A stretch of DNA of 20,687 nucleotides from a virus, in the IMG/VR virus record IMGVR_UViG_3300027708_000340, positions 1 through 20,687 of that record; one strand, 5' to 3'. The notes under the pieces were generated by a model. That model was not told the origin of the DNA and did not search any database. It worked only from the letters and a program-made list of their open reading frames with translations. Position 1 is the first letter of the stretch. The number at the start of each line of letters is the position of its first letter. The position numbers and the translations under genes were made by a program. Positions 1-5,054 of the stretch are shown here, in pieces.

Positions 1-73
1 CCCCCTGAGAGACTCGAACTCTCACTAAAACATCGTTCTAAGCGATGCGCGTCTGCCTATTCCGCCAAGGGGG
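1..73 (-). tRNA. tRNA-Leu(TAG), 3' end cut by window edge
   Basis: Read on the minus strand this is a Leu-type tRNA with acceptor CCCCCTT, anticodon stem CATCG/CGATG, loop CTTAGAA (anticodon TAG), a short variable region and a T arm GAGAG-TTCGAGT-CTCTC. The last acceptor base and the discriminator lie outside the window. The 3' end of the HNH endonuclease gene overlaps its first 17 bases, so the gene and the tRNA are probably on one transcript that is cut at the tRNA 5' end. Confidence 0.93.
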
Positions 74-719
74 TATTTAAAACTTCTTTTTCGTAAAATT
101 TAACCCATTTACGAATTGCATTATCACTAACATTATATTTTCTACCAATCGCACTATATCCAAATTCATTAATCTCGTCAATTAACTTTTGGTGGGGTGG
201 TCTTTCAACTTTTCTCGGTCTTTCTTTTTTTATTTTAACTTTTTTGACTTTGTCTTTTTTATGTAATTTTTTTGTATTAGAGTAATTGTGAGTCTGCATA
301 TGACAATTAGAACATAATATCTGTAAATTTTCTAACCGGTTGTTGAATCTGTTTTCGTCAATATGATGTAGTTCTAATGGTATTGGTTTATCCATCCAAC
401 TATCTAATCCACAAATCTCACATTTTTTTTCTTTAACACCCTGTCTAATTAACTTTATTCTTAATTTAGACGCGATTATATTCTTACCATTCTCAGTATA
501 TTCAGTATAATGAGTCATTTGTTCGTAATGTGGAATACCTTTACGATTCCGATTCCCTACATAGACGATATCATACTTTTTCAAATAACGATTAAGAGTG
601 TCTTGTTTAATACTAAGTAAACGACACATATTTGTTTTTGGTTCGTTATTTTCAATCATTTCTAAAATTTTAGAAAGATTTTCTTTAAATTTTTTTTCAG
701 TCTTATTCATAATACTCAT
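57..719 (-). CDS. HNH homing-type endonuclease
   Basis: A 220-residue free-standing HNH endonuclease, expected to cut double-stranded DNA at a target in related phages and so spread its own gene. The zinc-stabilised HNH core is clear: C100 and C103, then LELHHID with H118-H119, N131 in RLENLQ, and C136-x2-C139-H140-x3-H144. Residues about 22-50 look like a small DNA-binding helix-turn-helix, and residues about 180-212 (GYSAIGRKYNVSDNAIRKW) form a second one, as in many phage HNH proteins. A class B promoter motif lies directly before the ATG (721-732) with no Shine-Dalgarno sequence. The gene ends inside the tRNA-Leu gene (17-bp overlap), like the GIY-YIG gene at 3523, which ends at another tRNA. 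It is probably a mobile insertion in the tRNA array. Confidence 0.93.
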   Translation of the reverse strand: MSIMNKTEKKFKENLSKILEMIENNEPKTNMCRLLSIKQDTLNRYLKKYDIVYVGNRNRKGIPHYEQMTHYTEYTENGKNIIASKLRIKLIRQGVKEKKCEICGLDSWMDKPIPLELHHIDENRFNNRLENLQILCSNCHMQTHNYSNTKKLHKKDKVKKVKIKKERPRKVERPPHQKLIDEINEFGYSAIGRKYNVSDNAIRKWVKFYEKEVLNTPLAE

Positions 720-720
720 T

Positions 721-732
721 TATTATAAATAT
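721..732 (-). promoter_or_regulatory. class B promoter-like motif before HNH gene
   Basis: Minus-strand ATATTTATAATA, one base before the HNH ATG. It is identical to the motif before the GIY-YIG gene (4211-4222) and matches about ten others in the window. It sits directly downstream of a terminator hairpin, so it would start a new transcript for the HNH gene and tRNA-Leu. Confidence 0.5.
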
Positions 733-742
733 CACGAAAATT

Positions 743-792
743 AAAAAAGGAAGACACAGAGTGAAAAAAAACTTTGTGTCGTCCTTTTTTTT
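743..792. terminator. bidirectional intrinsic terminator after tRNA-Ser
   Basis: A 13-bp imperfect stem (749-761 with 772-784, one mismatch and one G-U pair), an A-rich loop, and T runs on both strands. On the minus strand it would end the transcript that carries the tRNA-like elements and tRNA-Ser. Confidence 0.8.
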
Positions 793-793
793 G

Positions 794-880
794 AGGAAAG
801 AGAGGGATTTGAACCCCCGGACCTTTTACAGTCTTCGGTTTTCAAGACCGATGCAATAAACCAAACTCTGCCATCTTTCC
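794..880 (-). tRNA. tRNA-Ser(TGA)
   Basis: An 87-base type II tRNA with acceptor GGAAAGA/TCTTTCC, anticodon loop CTTGAAA (anticodon TGA), a long variable arm and a T arm closing TTCAAAT. CCA is not encoded. Confidence 0.92.
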
Positions 881-1141
881 AAGTTCCCCACCTGAGATTC
901 CAGTGAGTAGATTTTAACGGGTTTCTCTCTGTTTCGAGAACCATATCCCCTTCTGCCTTTCGCTCAGTAGGTCTTTTTCATTAGTGTCTTACCACATAAA
1001 AACTTGTCAATCCTTTACGTCGGAGCTGCGGATATGCCTCACTTTAACCCGAATCGATTCCCCATTAAGGTCGGGGGCTTTTTACTACCACTACTTTTTT
1101 ACAGAATGTAGCCAATCTTACTGAGTATCTCTTACTCATTG
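881..1141 (-). other. 261-nt gene-free, probably structured spacer
   Basis: No open frame with a convincing start. On the minus strand there are several hairpins: TGAGTA/TACTCA with loop AGAGA near 1117-1136, GGTT..AACC around a CTC/GAG pair near 935-960, and an ATCC/GGAT closure near 1013-1040. It lies between two tRNA genes and looks richer in G+C than nearby coding DNA. It may be part of a processed transcript or the remains of degraded tRNAs. Confidence 0.4.
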
Positions 1142-1237
1142 CAATCAGGACAGGATTCGAACCTGTAATACCGGTTTGGGTCAACCTTAACGTTTCAGCG
1201 ACTACCTCTCCGAGTGTTACCATTACACCACCTGACT
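1142..1237 (-). tRNA. tRNA-like element 1 (enlarged central region, anticodon unclear)
   Basis: Acceptor AGTCAGG/CCTGATT, D arm GTGT-AATGGTA-ACAC and T arm ACAGG-TTCGAAT-CCTGT are all canonical. The segment between position 26 and the T arm is 46 nt instead of about 22, and I cannot place a 5-bp anticodon stem with a T33 loop. It contains GGTT..AACC and CGG..CCG pairings. Its sequence CTGAA..GTTAA..ACAAACCG-like matches the centre of tRNA-like element 2. It could be a degenerate tRNA, an interrupted tRNA, or a tRNA-shaped RNA with another role. Confidence 0.6.
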
Positions 1238-1346
1238 ATTTGTTTTTCCACGGATTGTCTTTATCAGTATCATAACCCCCAACCAATCCAATCGTAATAT
1301 ATACTACAAATATAAACGCAATTCCATAAATTAATATCTCTTTCAT
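1236..1346 (-). CDS. 36-aa single-span membrane peptide
   Basis: A small frame that starts ATG AAA GAG after an A-rich leader (AATAAAAGTT). The product begins MKEILIYGIAFIFVV, has one hydrophobic segment (about residues 4-24), and ends in a charged tail DTDKDNPWKNK. It resembles the 30-aa peptide at 1583-1675: both start after AAAGTT-ATGAAA, both have a G-x(2-3)-FIFV core, and both stop with a TAG whose last two bases are the first two bases of a tRNA-like element. No family recognised. The parallel with the second copy makes chance unlikely. The N-in/C-out orientation is not decided. Confidence 0.6.
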   Translation of the reverse strand: MKEILIYGIAFIFVVYITIGLVGGYDTDKDNPWKNK

Positions 1347-1351
1347 AACTT

Positions 1352-1456
1352 TTATTTCAATAACCTAGACCAAATCTTAATTACCATATCTCTTTGTGGT
1401 GATGGTTTTAGTTTCGACCACCTATCTATCCAATTCTTTATTTGTTCCTGTGTCAT
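1352..1456 (-). CDS. 34-aa hypothetical peptide
   Basis: A small frame immediately upstream of the 36-aa membrane peptide (5-bp gap). The product starts MTQEQIKNWIDRWSKLK and is basic and probably helical. Its first residues resemble the start of the 61-aa membrane protein at 12919-13104 (MTQEKLKELV). The leader is A-rich (AAATTAAATAAGA), as for other starts here. No family recognised; it could be a small host-takeover peptide or an accidental frame. Confidence 0.5.
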   Translation of the reverse strand: MTQEQIKNWIDRWSKLKPSPQRDMVIKIWSRLLK

Positions 1457-1471
1457 TCTTATTTAATTTTG

Positions 1472-1584
1472 TAGTCAGGACAGGAATTGAACCTGCACGT
1501 GGACCTTGTGTGTATCTCAACTATATTGCGGTTTGTCCCACTCCGTTTAACTATTCAGTGCGTTTACCATTCCGCCACCTGACT
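1472..1584 (-). tRNA. tRNA-like element 2 (113 nt, anticodon unclear)
   Basis: Acceptor AGTCAGG/CCTGACT, Leu/Ser-like D arm GCGGAATGGTAAACGC and T arm GCAGG-TTCAATT-CCTGT are sound. Between them lie 62 nt where a type I tRNA has about 22. Visible pairings are CACT/AGTG around a 14-nt loop and GTGGgAC/GTCCAC around a 30-nt insert. No standard anticodon arm can be drawn. The 3' half of the acceptor and the T arm are almost identical to elements 1, 3 and 4. Confidence 0.6.
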
Positions 1585-1675
1585 ATTGTTCATCTTTTCC
1601 GTGTATAGTTATTTTAATTCCGAAGAATGTAAAAAATACTATAACAAAAATAAATCCTATAATTATTAATTTCAT
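1583..1675 (-). CDS. 30-aa single-span membrane peptide
   Basis: The product begins MKLIIIGFIFVIVFFTFFG, almost wholly hydrophobic to residue 24, then a polar tail HGKDEQ. The leader AAAAAGTT-ATGAAA matches that of the 36-aa peptide at 1236-1346, and the TAG stop again overlaps the first two bases of a tRNA-like element. The two peptide-plus-tRNA-like units look like copies of one ancestral unit. No known family; phage peptides of this kind can be membrane effectors, but function is not shown here. Confidence 0.6.
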   Translation of the reverse strand: MKLIIIGFIFVIVFFTFFGIKITIHGKDEQ

Positions 1676-1692
1676 AACTTTTTAATTTTTTG

Positions 1693-1768
1693 AAGTCAGG
1701 ACAGGATTTGAACCTGTGAATCACTCTCTTTCAAAGAGAGTTGTGTTTCCCTATCTCACTACCTGACT
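1693..1768 (-). tRNA. tRNA-like element 3, near-normal (anticodon TGA or TTG)
   Basis: 76 nt with acceptor AGTCAGG/CCTGACT and T arm ACAGG-TTCAAAT-CCTGT. The anticodon hairpin ACTCTC-TTTGAAA-GAGAGT has a 6-bp stem. Centred strictly, the loop gives TGA, but without a Ser-type variable arm. Shifted one base, loop CTTTGAA gives TTG (Gln) at the cost of a mismatch. A clean tRNA-Gln(TTG) already exists at 3241. The D stem has only 3 bp. Confidence 0.7.
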
Positions 1769-1985
1769 ATATTAAAACACCCTTATCTATCCAACTTACA
1801 GGTGTTATGGCTGTCCTCATTGCTGAGTTAGGAATAAACTGTCTTGCTCCCCTTCGTGATGGGTTTTACCGACCTTAGTAGTCAACTAGAAGGTAATATA
1901 TATACAAACCTTCAACTCTCCCCTATGGTTATCATACCATTTCTCATCGTATGGGACATACTATCTGATGATTAGTCAGAACGTG
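1769..1985 (-). other. 217-nt gene-free, probably structured spacer
   Basis: No credible coding frame (the longest from ATG is 15 codons). On the minus strand hairpins can be drawn: CATAC/GTATG near 1930-1950, GAAGGT/ACCTTC around a 13-nt loop near 1890-1915, CCC/GGG around ATCACGAA near 1850-1865, and AACACC/GGTGTT near 1777-1807 just before tRNA-like element 3. Confidence 0.4.
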
Positions 1986-2052
1986 TAGTCAGAACAGGAT
2001 TCGAACCTGCAATCTTCCTTGTTAGGAGCTCTGCCAATTGAGTTACCTGACT
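1986..2052 (-). tRNA. tRNA-like element 4 (67 nt, anticodon arm too short)
   Basis: Acceptor AGTCAGG/TCTGACT, D arm ACTC-AATTGGCA-GAGC and T arm GCAGG-TTCGAAT-CCTGT are good. Only 17 nt separate position 26 from the T stem instead of 23, and the central hairpin is TCCT-AACA-AGGA with a 4-nt loop. It therefore has no normal anticodon loop. Either a decayed tRNA or a tRNA-shaped element that does not decode. Confidence 0.6.
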
Positions 2053-2243
2053 ATATTACTATCAGCTCTTCGGCATTCTACTCCCCGCAACACGGAATTG
2101 TATCTTACTTAGCCCATCGTCAGCGGTATGGGTACCGAAGTTCACTAATAGTTTGAGGATGAGAAGTCCTCTGTGTTGTTGATGAAAGAACGTTATCCGT
2201 TCACACACTCCTTCACTCCTTTCTCAAGGGAACAACACGTTTG
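2053..2243 (-). other. 191-nt gene-free spacer with an anticodon-arm-like hairpin
   Basis: No gene seen. The minus strand holds GAGGA-CTTCTCA-TCCTC (2155-2171), a 5-bp stem with a 7-nt loop and U33, exactly the form of an Arg(TCT) anticodon arm, but without D or T arms around it. GAAC-GGATAAC-GTTC-like and GAAGAGC/GCT pairings also occur. Confidence 0.4.
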
Positions 2244-2358
2244 TAGTCAGGGCCGGACTCGAACCGGATAAGTAACCTTACTTCTAATGGAATCTCCAAG
2301 TGTCGAGAACCACTAGCTCTATGGATTTGGGACCGTCCCTCATTACACCCACCTGACC
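2244..2358 (-). tRNA. tRNA-like element 5 (115 nt, anticodon unclear)
   Basis: The most diverged copy: acceptor GGTCAGG/CCTGACT and T arm CCGG-TTCGAGT-CCGG. The interior carries a perfect AAGTAA-GG-TTACTT hairpin where a type II variable arm would sit, plus GGGAC/GTCCC and TGGA/TCCA pairings. A 7-nt loop CTAGTGG with U33 can be drawn but its stem is weak. It is the first element after the class A promoter at 2450-2480. Confidence 0.5.
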
Positions 2359-2449
2359 CAAGATATGACGAACCCATCTGTCATTTACGCCTCTTGTAGC
2401 CTACTTATCTAGATTCATACCGTTACTACTGGGGCATCGTCTTGTTTTT
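2359..2449 (-). other. 5' leader of the tRNA-like transcript
   Basis: The 90 nt between the class A promoter and tRNA-like element 5. No gene. ATGAC/GTCAT hairpin around a 10-nt loop near 2365-2384. Confidence 0.35.
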
Positions 2450-2480
2450 CAAAGATACAACAACTTTCTTATTCTACCAA
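2450..2480 (-). promoter_or_regulatory. class A promoter for the tRNA-like cluster
   Basis: Minus strand: TTG (2478-2480), 20 nt, then TATCTTTG (2450-2457). This matches the Bacteroidota -33/-7 promoter and is the same arrangement seen five more times here. No start codon follows closely, so the product is the RNA reading through the tRNA-like elements to the terminator at 743-792. Confidence 0.7.
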
Positions 2481-2774
2481 ATCTTTTTCCACATCTTCGT
2501 ACCATTCTTCAACCGCAAACATTAATTGAATAAACTCGCCTCCATTAGCGTCCGAATCATATCTTACGTGGAATCCACCTGTTGATGTGTTTGTTTTTTC
2601 TTGGAACGCCATCTTCAATAAACGTCTAGCTTGTTGTCTTAATTCAGGAAGAGTTGGGATGCCTTCTTCAGCATCCTGCCACTCCCATTCCAATAGTTCC
2701 ATTACTTTTAGGACTTTTTCAAAATTGAAGTAATCCATTATACCGTCAATCGCGTCTTGTTGTTTCTGTGTCAT
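2469..2774 (-). CDS. conserved-looking hypothetical protein
   Basis: A soluble acidic protein of about 101 residues (108 if it starts at 2795). It begins MTQKQQDAIDGIMDYFNFEK, contains LLEWEWQDAEEGIPTLPELRQQARRLL, and ends with a Glu-rich helix. I recognise the style of a small phage protein but can name no family. The start at 2774 is chosen because it follows the upstream stop directly (TAAT-ATG); the 2795 start would overlap the upstream gene by 20 nt. It is probably co-transcribed with the gene at 2776-3198 from the class A promoter at 3203-3233. Its last codons contain the -33 element of the next promoter. Confidence 0.82.
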   Translation of the reverse strand: MTQKQQDAIDGIMDYFNFEKVLKVMELLEWEWQDAEEGIPTLPELRQQARRLLKMAFQEKTNTSTGGFHVRYDSDANGGEFIQLMFAVEEWYEDVEKDLVE

Positions 2775-2775
2775 A

Positions 2776-3198
2776 TTATTTATCTTTATCGTCATTATCC
2801 AAATTCATTAAATCAATAAGAATCTCCTTTTGTTTCTCTTTCTTCACCATCTCAATCATCTTCTTGATAACCTCAATGTTTCCTTCTCTCTTATCTTTGA
2901 AGAAATCAAAATACATCGGTGGAAACTTCCAACTCTTAATCGTATAATCAAATCCCAAAATCTCATTTGGTGTGGTGTCAGTTTTAATATCCACAAAATA
3001 TGAATAATTCTCTTCAAACCATCTAAATGCCTGTGAGAAGATTGGTGCCGCAATATTTTCAGATACTCCGTTGGTGTATACTCTACTTGTCCGCAACTCC
3101 CTGTTGTCCAAATGACTGAAACATCCATAACAACGCTCGTTAAATCCAAGATTCTTGAGTTCTAAACCAATTTCGTATGTTACAAATTCTTTTTCCAT
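2776..3198 (-). CDS. hypothetical protein, probably early
   Basis: 140 residues, MEKEFVTYEIGLELKNLG..., with the run FSQAFRWFEENYSYFVDI (about residues 54-71), a pattern I associate with small uncharacterised proteins common in Bacteroidota phages and prophages, and a Lys/Glu-rich C-terminal helix. The start at 3198 is preferred to an in-frame TTG at 3216, because a class A promoter ends exactly 4 nt before this ATG and would overlap the longer version. The mRNA may be leaderless. First gene of a two-gene unit. Confidence 0.85.
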   Translation of the reverse strand: MEKEFVTYEIGLELKNLGFNERCYGCFSHLDNRELRTSRVYTNGVSENIAAPIFSQAFRWFEENYSYFVDIKTDTTPNEILGFDYTIKSWKFPPMYFDFFKDKREGNIEVIKKMIEMVKKEKQKEILIDLMNLDNDDKDK

Positions 3199-3202
3199 AG
3201 GA

Positions 3203-3233
3203 CAAAGATAAAGCAAGTTTATTAATAAAACAA
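3203..3233 (-). promoter_or_regulatory. class A promoter, 4 nt before ATG at 3198
   Basis: Minus strand TTG (3231-3233), N20, TATCTTTG (3203-3210), N4, ATG. One of three sites with identical spacing on both sides, which predicts a transcript starting at or next to the start codon. Confidence 0.75.
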
Positions 3234-3240
3234 AAAAAAG

Positions 3241-3311
3241 TTATCCCGTCTGGACTCGAACCAGAAATACAACAGTCAAAGTGTTGTGTGATGCCATTTC
3301 ACTACAGGACA
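3241..3311 (-). tRNA. tRNA-Gln(TTG)
   Basis: Acceptor TGTCCTG/CGGGATA, anticodon arm CAACA-CTTTGAC-TGTTG (anticodon TTG), T arm TCTGG-TTCGAGT-CCAGA, discriminator A. Confidence 0.93.
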
Positions 3312-3371
3312 ATATGGAGCGTAGTGGGGCTGCAGTCCCCTGAGGCACCTACGCAAGTTATTCCTCTTTAG
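3312..3371 (-). other. hairpin spacer between tRNA-Asp and tRNA-Gln
   Basis: A compact two-part stem on the minus strand: outer GCGTAG/CTACGC, inner GGGG/CCCC with loop ACTGCAG, joined by an asymmetric 8-versus-1-nt internal loop. There is no T run, so it is more likely a processing or structural element than a terminator. Confidence 0.4.
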
Positions 3372-3444
3372 CGGCTCCAACGGGATTCGAACCCGTACCA
3401 CACGGCGTGACAAGCCGGCATTGTAGCCATTCAACCATGGAGCC
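3372..3444 (-). tRNA. tRNA-Asp(GTC)
   Basis: Acceptor GGCTCCA/TGGAGCC, anticodon loop TTGTCAC (GTC), T arm with TTCGAAT, discriminator G as expected for Asp. Confidence 0.94.
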
Positions 3445-3450
3445 AAAAAG

Positions 3451-3524
3451 AGAGGGTAGTCGGTCTCGAACCGACCCTATTTCACATTGGAAGTGTGATG
3501 CCATACCTACTAGGCGATACCCTC
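3451..3524 (-). tRNA. tRNA-Gly(TCC)
   Basis: Acceptor GAGGGTA/TACCCTC, anticodon arm TCACA-CTTCCAA-TGTGA (TCC), T arm GTCGG-TTCGAGA-CCGAC. The stop codon of the GIY-YIG gene overlaps its first two bases. Confidence 0.93.
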
Positions 3525-4200
3525 ATTTTAACATTGTTCTCCCTAATTTCCATTCGGGGTACAAATGTATGTCATTTTTTTTGATTTTAATATTCTTCTC
3601 ACCATTAGTTAACCAACAAGTACCAAATTGTGAATTCTTTTCACCTTTTTGGTTTATTGAATTTTTCATTCCTATAATTTCTTTACTCTCTTCAGTATGT
3701 GTTCTCCCATAAAAACCCCAAGGACCTTCGTTCTCATATTTATCTTTAAGAGTTTTAGATATCTTATCATAATATTTCTTCTTATCTTCTTCACTTAAAC
3801 CATTATGGAATTTTTTAGATATCTCACTTTTAAAGTTTTTACCATATTTTTGTAGTAATATCTCATCCGTCTTTCTTCTACCCTTTTTAACCCCATCAGG
3901 ACTTATAAATCCACCTGACCCTCCAAAGGCAATATTAAGACACTTTTCGTCATTTAGTAATTCTTGATTAACAATCTCTTTTTCTTTTTCCTTTAAAATT
4001 TCTCTGTTTGGGTAAAAATCAATTATTTCCATTTTGAAGTTTTCTTTACCATATTTCTTCAAACTTCTTTTAATTCTGTAACCACTACCCATATAACCAT
4101 CATTTAGGTCATTTGTCGAGTGCATTCCAACATAAAATTCGTCATTTAATAAATTTACAATTTTATAAATGTAATGGGTTTTGTAAGGTTTTCTCGGCAT
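3523..4200 (-). CDS. GIY-YIG homing-type endonuclease
   Basis: 225 residues. The N-terminal GIY-YIG nuclease core is present in variant form: HYIYKIVN (Y10-I-Y12) and FYVGMHST (Y23-V-G25), then KKYGKENF. The middle is Lys-rich and low in complexity, as in DNA-binding linkers. The C-terminal stretch QFGTCWLTNGEKNIKIKK...YPEWKLGR resembles the conserved tail found in T4 Seg-type and related phage endonucleases. It should act as a free-standing mobile endonuclease. It sits inside a tRNA array, and its TGA stop shares two bases with the 5' end of tRNA-Gly(TCC), paralleling the HNH gene. Class B motif 10 nt before the ATG. Confidence 0.9.
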   Translation of the reverse strand: MPRKPYKTHYIYKIVNLLNDEFYVGMHSTNDLNDGYMGSGYRIKRSLKKYGKENFKMEIIDFYPNREILKEKEKEIVNQELLNDEKCLNIAFGGSGGFISPDGVKKGRRKTDEILLQKYGKNFKSEISKKFHNGLSEEDKKKYYDKISKTLKDKYENEGPWGFYGRTHTEESKEIIGMKNSINQKGEKNSQFGTCWLTNGEKNIKIKKNDIHLYPEWKLGRTMLK

Positions 4201-4210
4201 AATCTTGTTT

Positions 4211-4222
4211 TATTATAAATAT
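4211..4222 (-). promoter_or_regulatory. class B promoter-like motif before GIY-YIG gene
   Basis: Minus strand ATATTTATAATA, identical over 12 bases (and followed by AA) to the motif before the HNH gene; 10 nt before the ATG. Confidence 0.5.
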
Positions 4223-4248
4223 CACAAGTAGGAACAAAATCAAGCAAG

Positions 4249-4321
4249 AGCGGTGAAATGGAATCGAACCATCGTTTCTGAATTGGCAATCCAGTGTAAT
4301 AAACCTCTATACGACCACCGC
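4249..4321 (-). tRNA. tRNA-Gly(GCC)
   Basis: Acceptor GCGGTGG/TCACCGC, anticodon arm CTGGA-TTGCCAA-TTCAG (GCC), T arm GATGG-TTCGATT-CCATT. Confidence 0.92.
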
Positions 4322-4478
4322 AGTTTGGGTGGAATCAGAGGCCTTCTGTCCACCGAGACCTCGTCGTTGACTTTCGTCAGAGCGTACCGAGACACATTTT
4401 AAAAACCCCATCTTCGTCGGATTAACGGACCGACTGCCATATCGGAGGTGGGGGTTGTCCTGTTAATTCAGGACCTCG
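4322..4478 (-). other. 157-nt structured spacer between tRNA-Phe and tRNA-Gly
   Basis: No gene. The minus strand folds readily: GTCCTG/CAGGAC around AATTAA, then CCCC..GGGG enclosing GTCGG/CCGAC and followed by TTTTT (possible weak terminator near 4400), then CTGAC-GAAA-GTCA with a GNRA loop, and GGTGGA/TCCACC enclosing GAGG/CCTC. It looks like a small structured RNA excised between tRNAs. Confidence 0.5.
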
Positions 4479-4554
4479 TGGGGTGAGTGGGAATCGAACC
4501 ACACATCTTCGGTTTTTCAGACCGACGCGAACTGACCGCCTGCGCTATCACCCC
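4479..4554 (-). tRNA. tRNA-Phe(GAA)
   Basis: Acceptor GGGGTGA/TCACCCC, anticodon arm TCGGT-CTGAAAA-ACCGA (GAA), discriminator A. The T stem pairs only as GTGG/CCAC, leaving an 8-nt T loop, a slight departure from the norm. Confidence 0.9.
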
Positions 4555-4560
4555 ATTATA

Positions 4561-4637
<77 letters not shown>

Positions 4638-4642
4638 ATTAA

Positions 4643-4719
4643 GTTCTCACGGTTGGAATCGAACCAACGACCTTTTGTGTATCAGACAAATGCTCTAAGC
4701 CAACTGAGCTACGTGAGAA
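4643..4719 (-). tRNA. tRNA-Ile(GAT)
   Basis: Acceptor TTCTCAC/GTGAGAA, anticodon arm TTTGT-CTGATAC-ACAAA (GAT), T arm GTTGG-TTCGATT-CCAAC. Its D arm is nearly identical to that of tRNA-Pro next to it. Confidence 0.93.
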
Positions 4720-4725
4720 TGTTAG

Positions 4726-4796
4726 CACAACAGCAGGGATTTGAACCCCGAACAACGGTTTTGGAGACCGGTATGATACCATTTCACCACTGATGT
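4726..4796 (-). tRNA. tRNA-Trp(CCA)
   Basis: Acceptor ACATCAG/CTGTTGT (one T-T mismatch), anticodon loop CTCCAAA (CCA), T arm CGGGG-TTCAAAT-CCCTG, discriminator G as usual for Trp. Confidence 0.92.
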
Positions 4797-4803
4797 GTTT
4801 AAG

Positions 4804-4891
4804 TGACCCCGGTGGGACTCGAACCCACAACGGCTATACAGCTTCCCTACTGATTAAAAGTCAGTTGCGCTACCAATTGCGCCACGAGGTC
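4804..4891 (-). tRNA. tRNA-Lys(TTT) with enlarged variable region
   Basis: Acceptor GACCTCG/CGGGGTC, anticodon arm ACTGA-CTTTTAA-TCAGT (TTT), T arm GTGGG-TTCGAGT-CCCAC, discriminator A. The variable region is about 20 nt instead of 5; an extra segment of about 15 nt with a GCT/AGC mini-hairpin makes it resemble a type II tRNA, unusual for lysine. Confidence 0.9.
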
Positions 4892-4900
4892 ATTAAATTG

Positions 4901-4972
4901 CGGTGATGGGGAATTTCGAAATCCCGACCCTCTGATTAACAATCAGAAGCTCTCCCTCTGAGCTACATCACC
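4901..4972 (-). tRNA. tRNA-Asn(GTT)
   Basis: Acceptor GGTGATG/CATCACC, D arm GCTC..GAGC, anticodon arm TCTGA-TTGTTAA-TCAGA (GTT), T loop TTCGAAA, discriminator G. First tRNA after the candidate attenuator at 4997-5081. Confidence 0.92.
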
Positions 4973-4996
4973 ATTTTCCCAATATGTCAAAGAACC

Positions 4997-5035
4997 AAAA
5001 AAAAACCCTGAACTTTTTGTAGTCCAGGGTCTCTT
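4997..5035 (-). terminator. intrinsic terminator before the tRNA operon (candidate attenuator)
   Basis: Minus strand stem ACCCTGGACT (5021-5030) with AGTTCAGGGT (5005-5014), 6-nt loop, then nine T (4997-5005 on the complement). I see no promoter between it and tRNA-Asn, so the array seems to need readthrough. A second copy of the 3' arm (AAGTTCAGGGTTCTT, 5067-5081) lies upstream and could pair with the same 5' arm over more bases, preventing the terminator. Confidence 0.75.
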
Positions 5036-5054
5036 TATATATTTGATGATACGA

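Noticed and set aside
721-732. T4 late promoter TATAAATA on the plus strand at the class B sites
   Set aside because: The plus-strand reading points away from the genes that follow; the motif keeps the gene's orientation on both strands (14881 and 20678 included), so the TATTTATA strand is the functional one.
741-944. 67-codon minus-strand frame
   Set aside because: It runs through tRNA-Ser and the terminator.
881-1141. tmRNA or RNase P RNA in the tRNA cluster
   Set aside because: I looked for a tag-peptide frame with tRNA-like ends and for conserved RNase P core sequences and found neither.
1396-1608. Plus-strand open frame of 70 codons
   Set aside because: It reads antisense through a tRNA-like element (1472-1584) and small minus-strand frames; shadows like this arise from tRNA T arms.
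1143-2251. CRISPR array from the repeated TCAGGACAGGATT units
   Set aside because: The repeats are tRNA acceptor/T arms at irregular spacing with D arms at the other end; no uniform spacers or cas genes.
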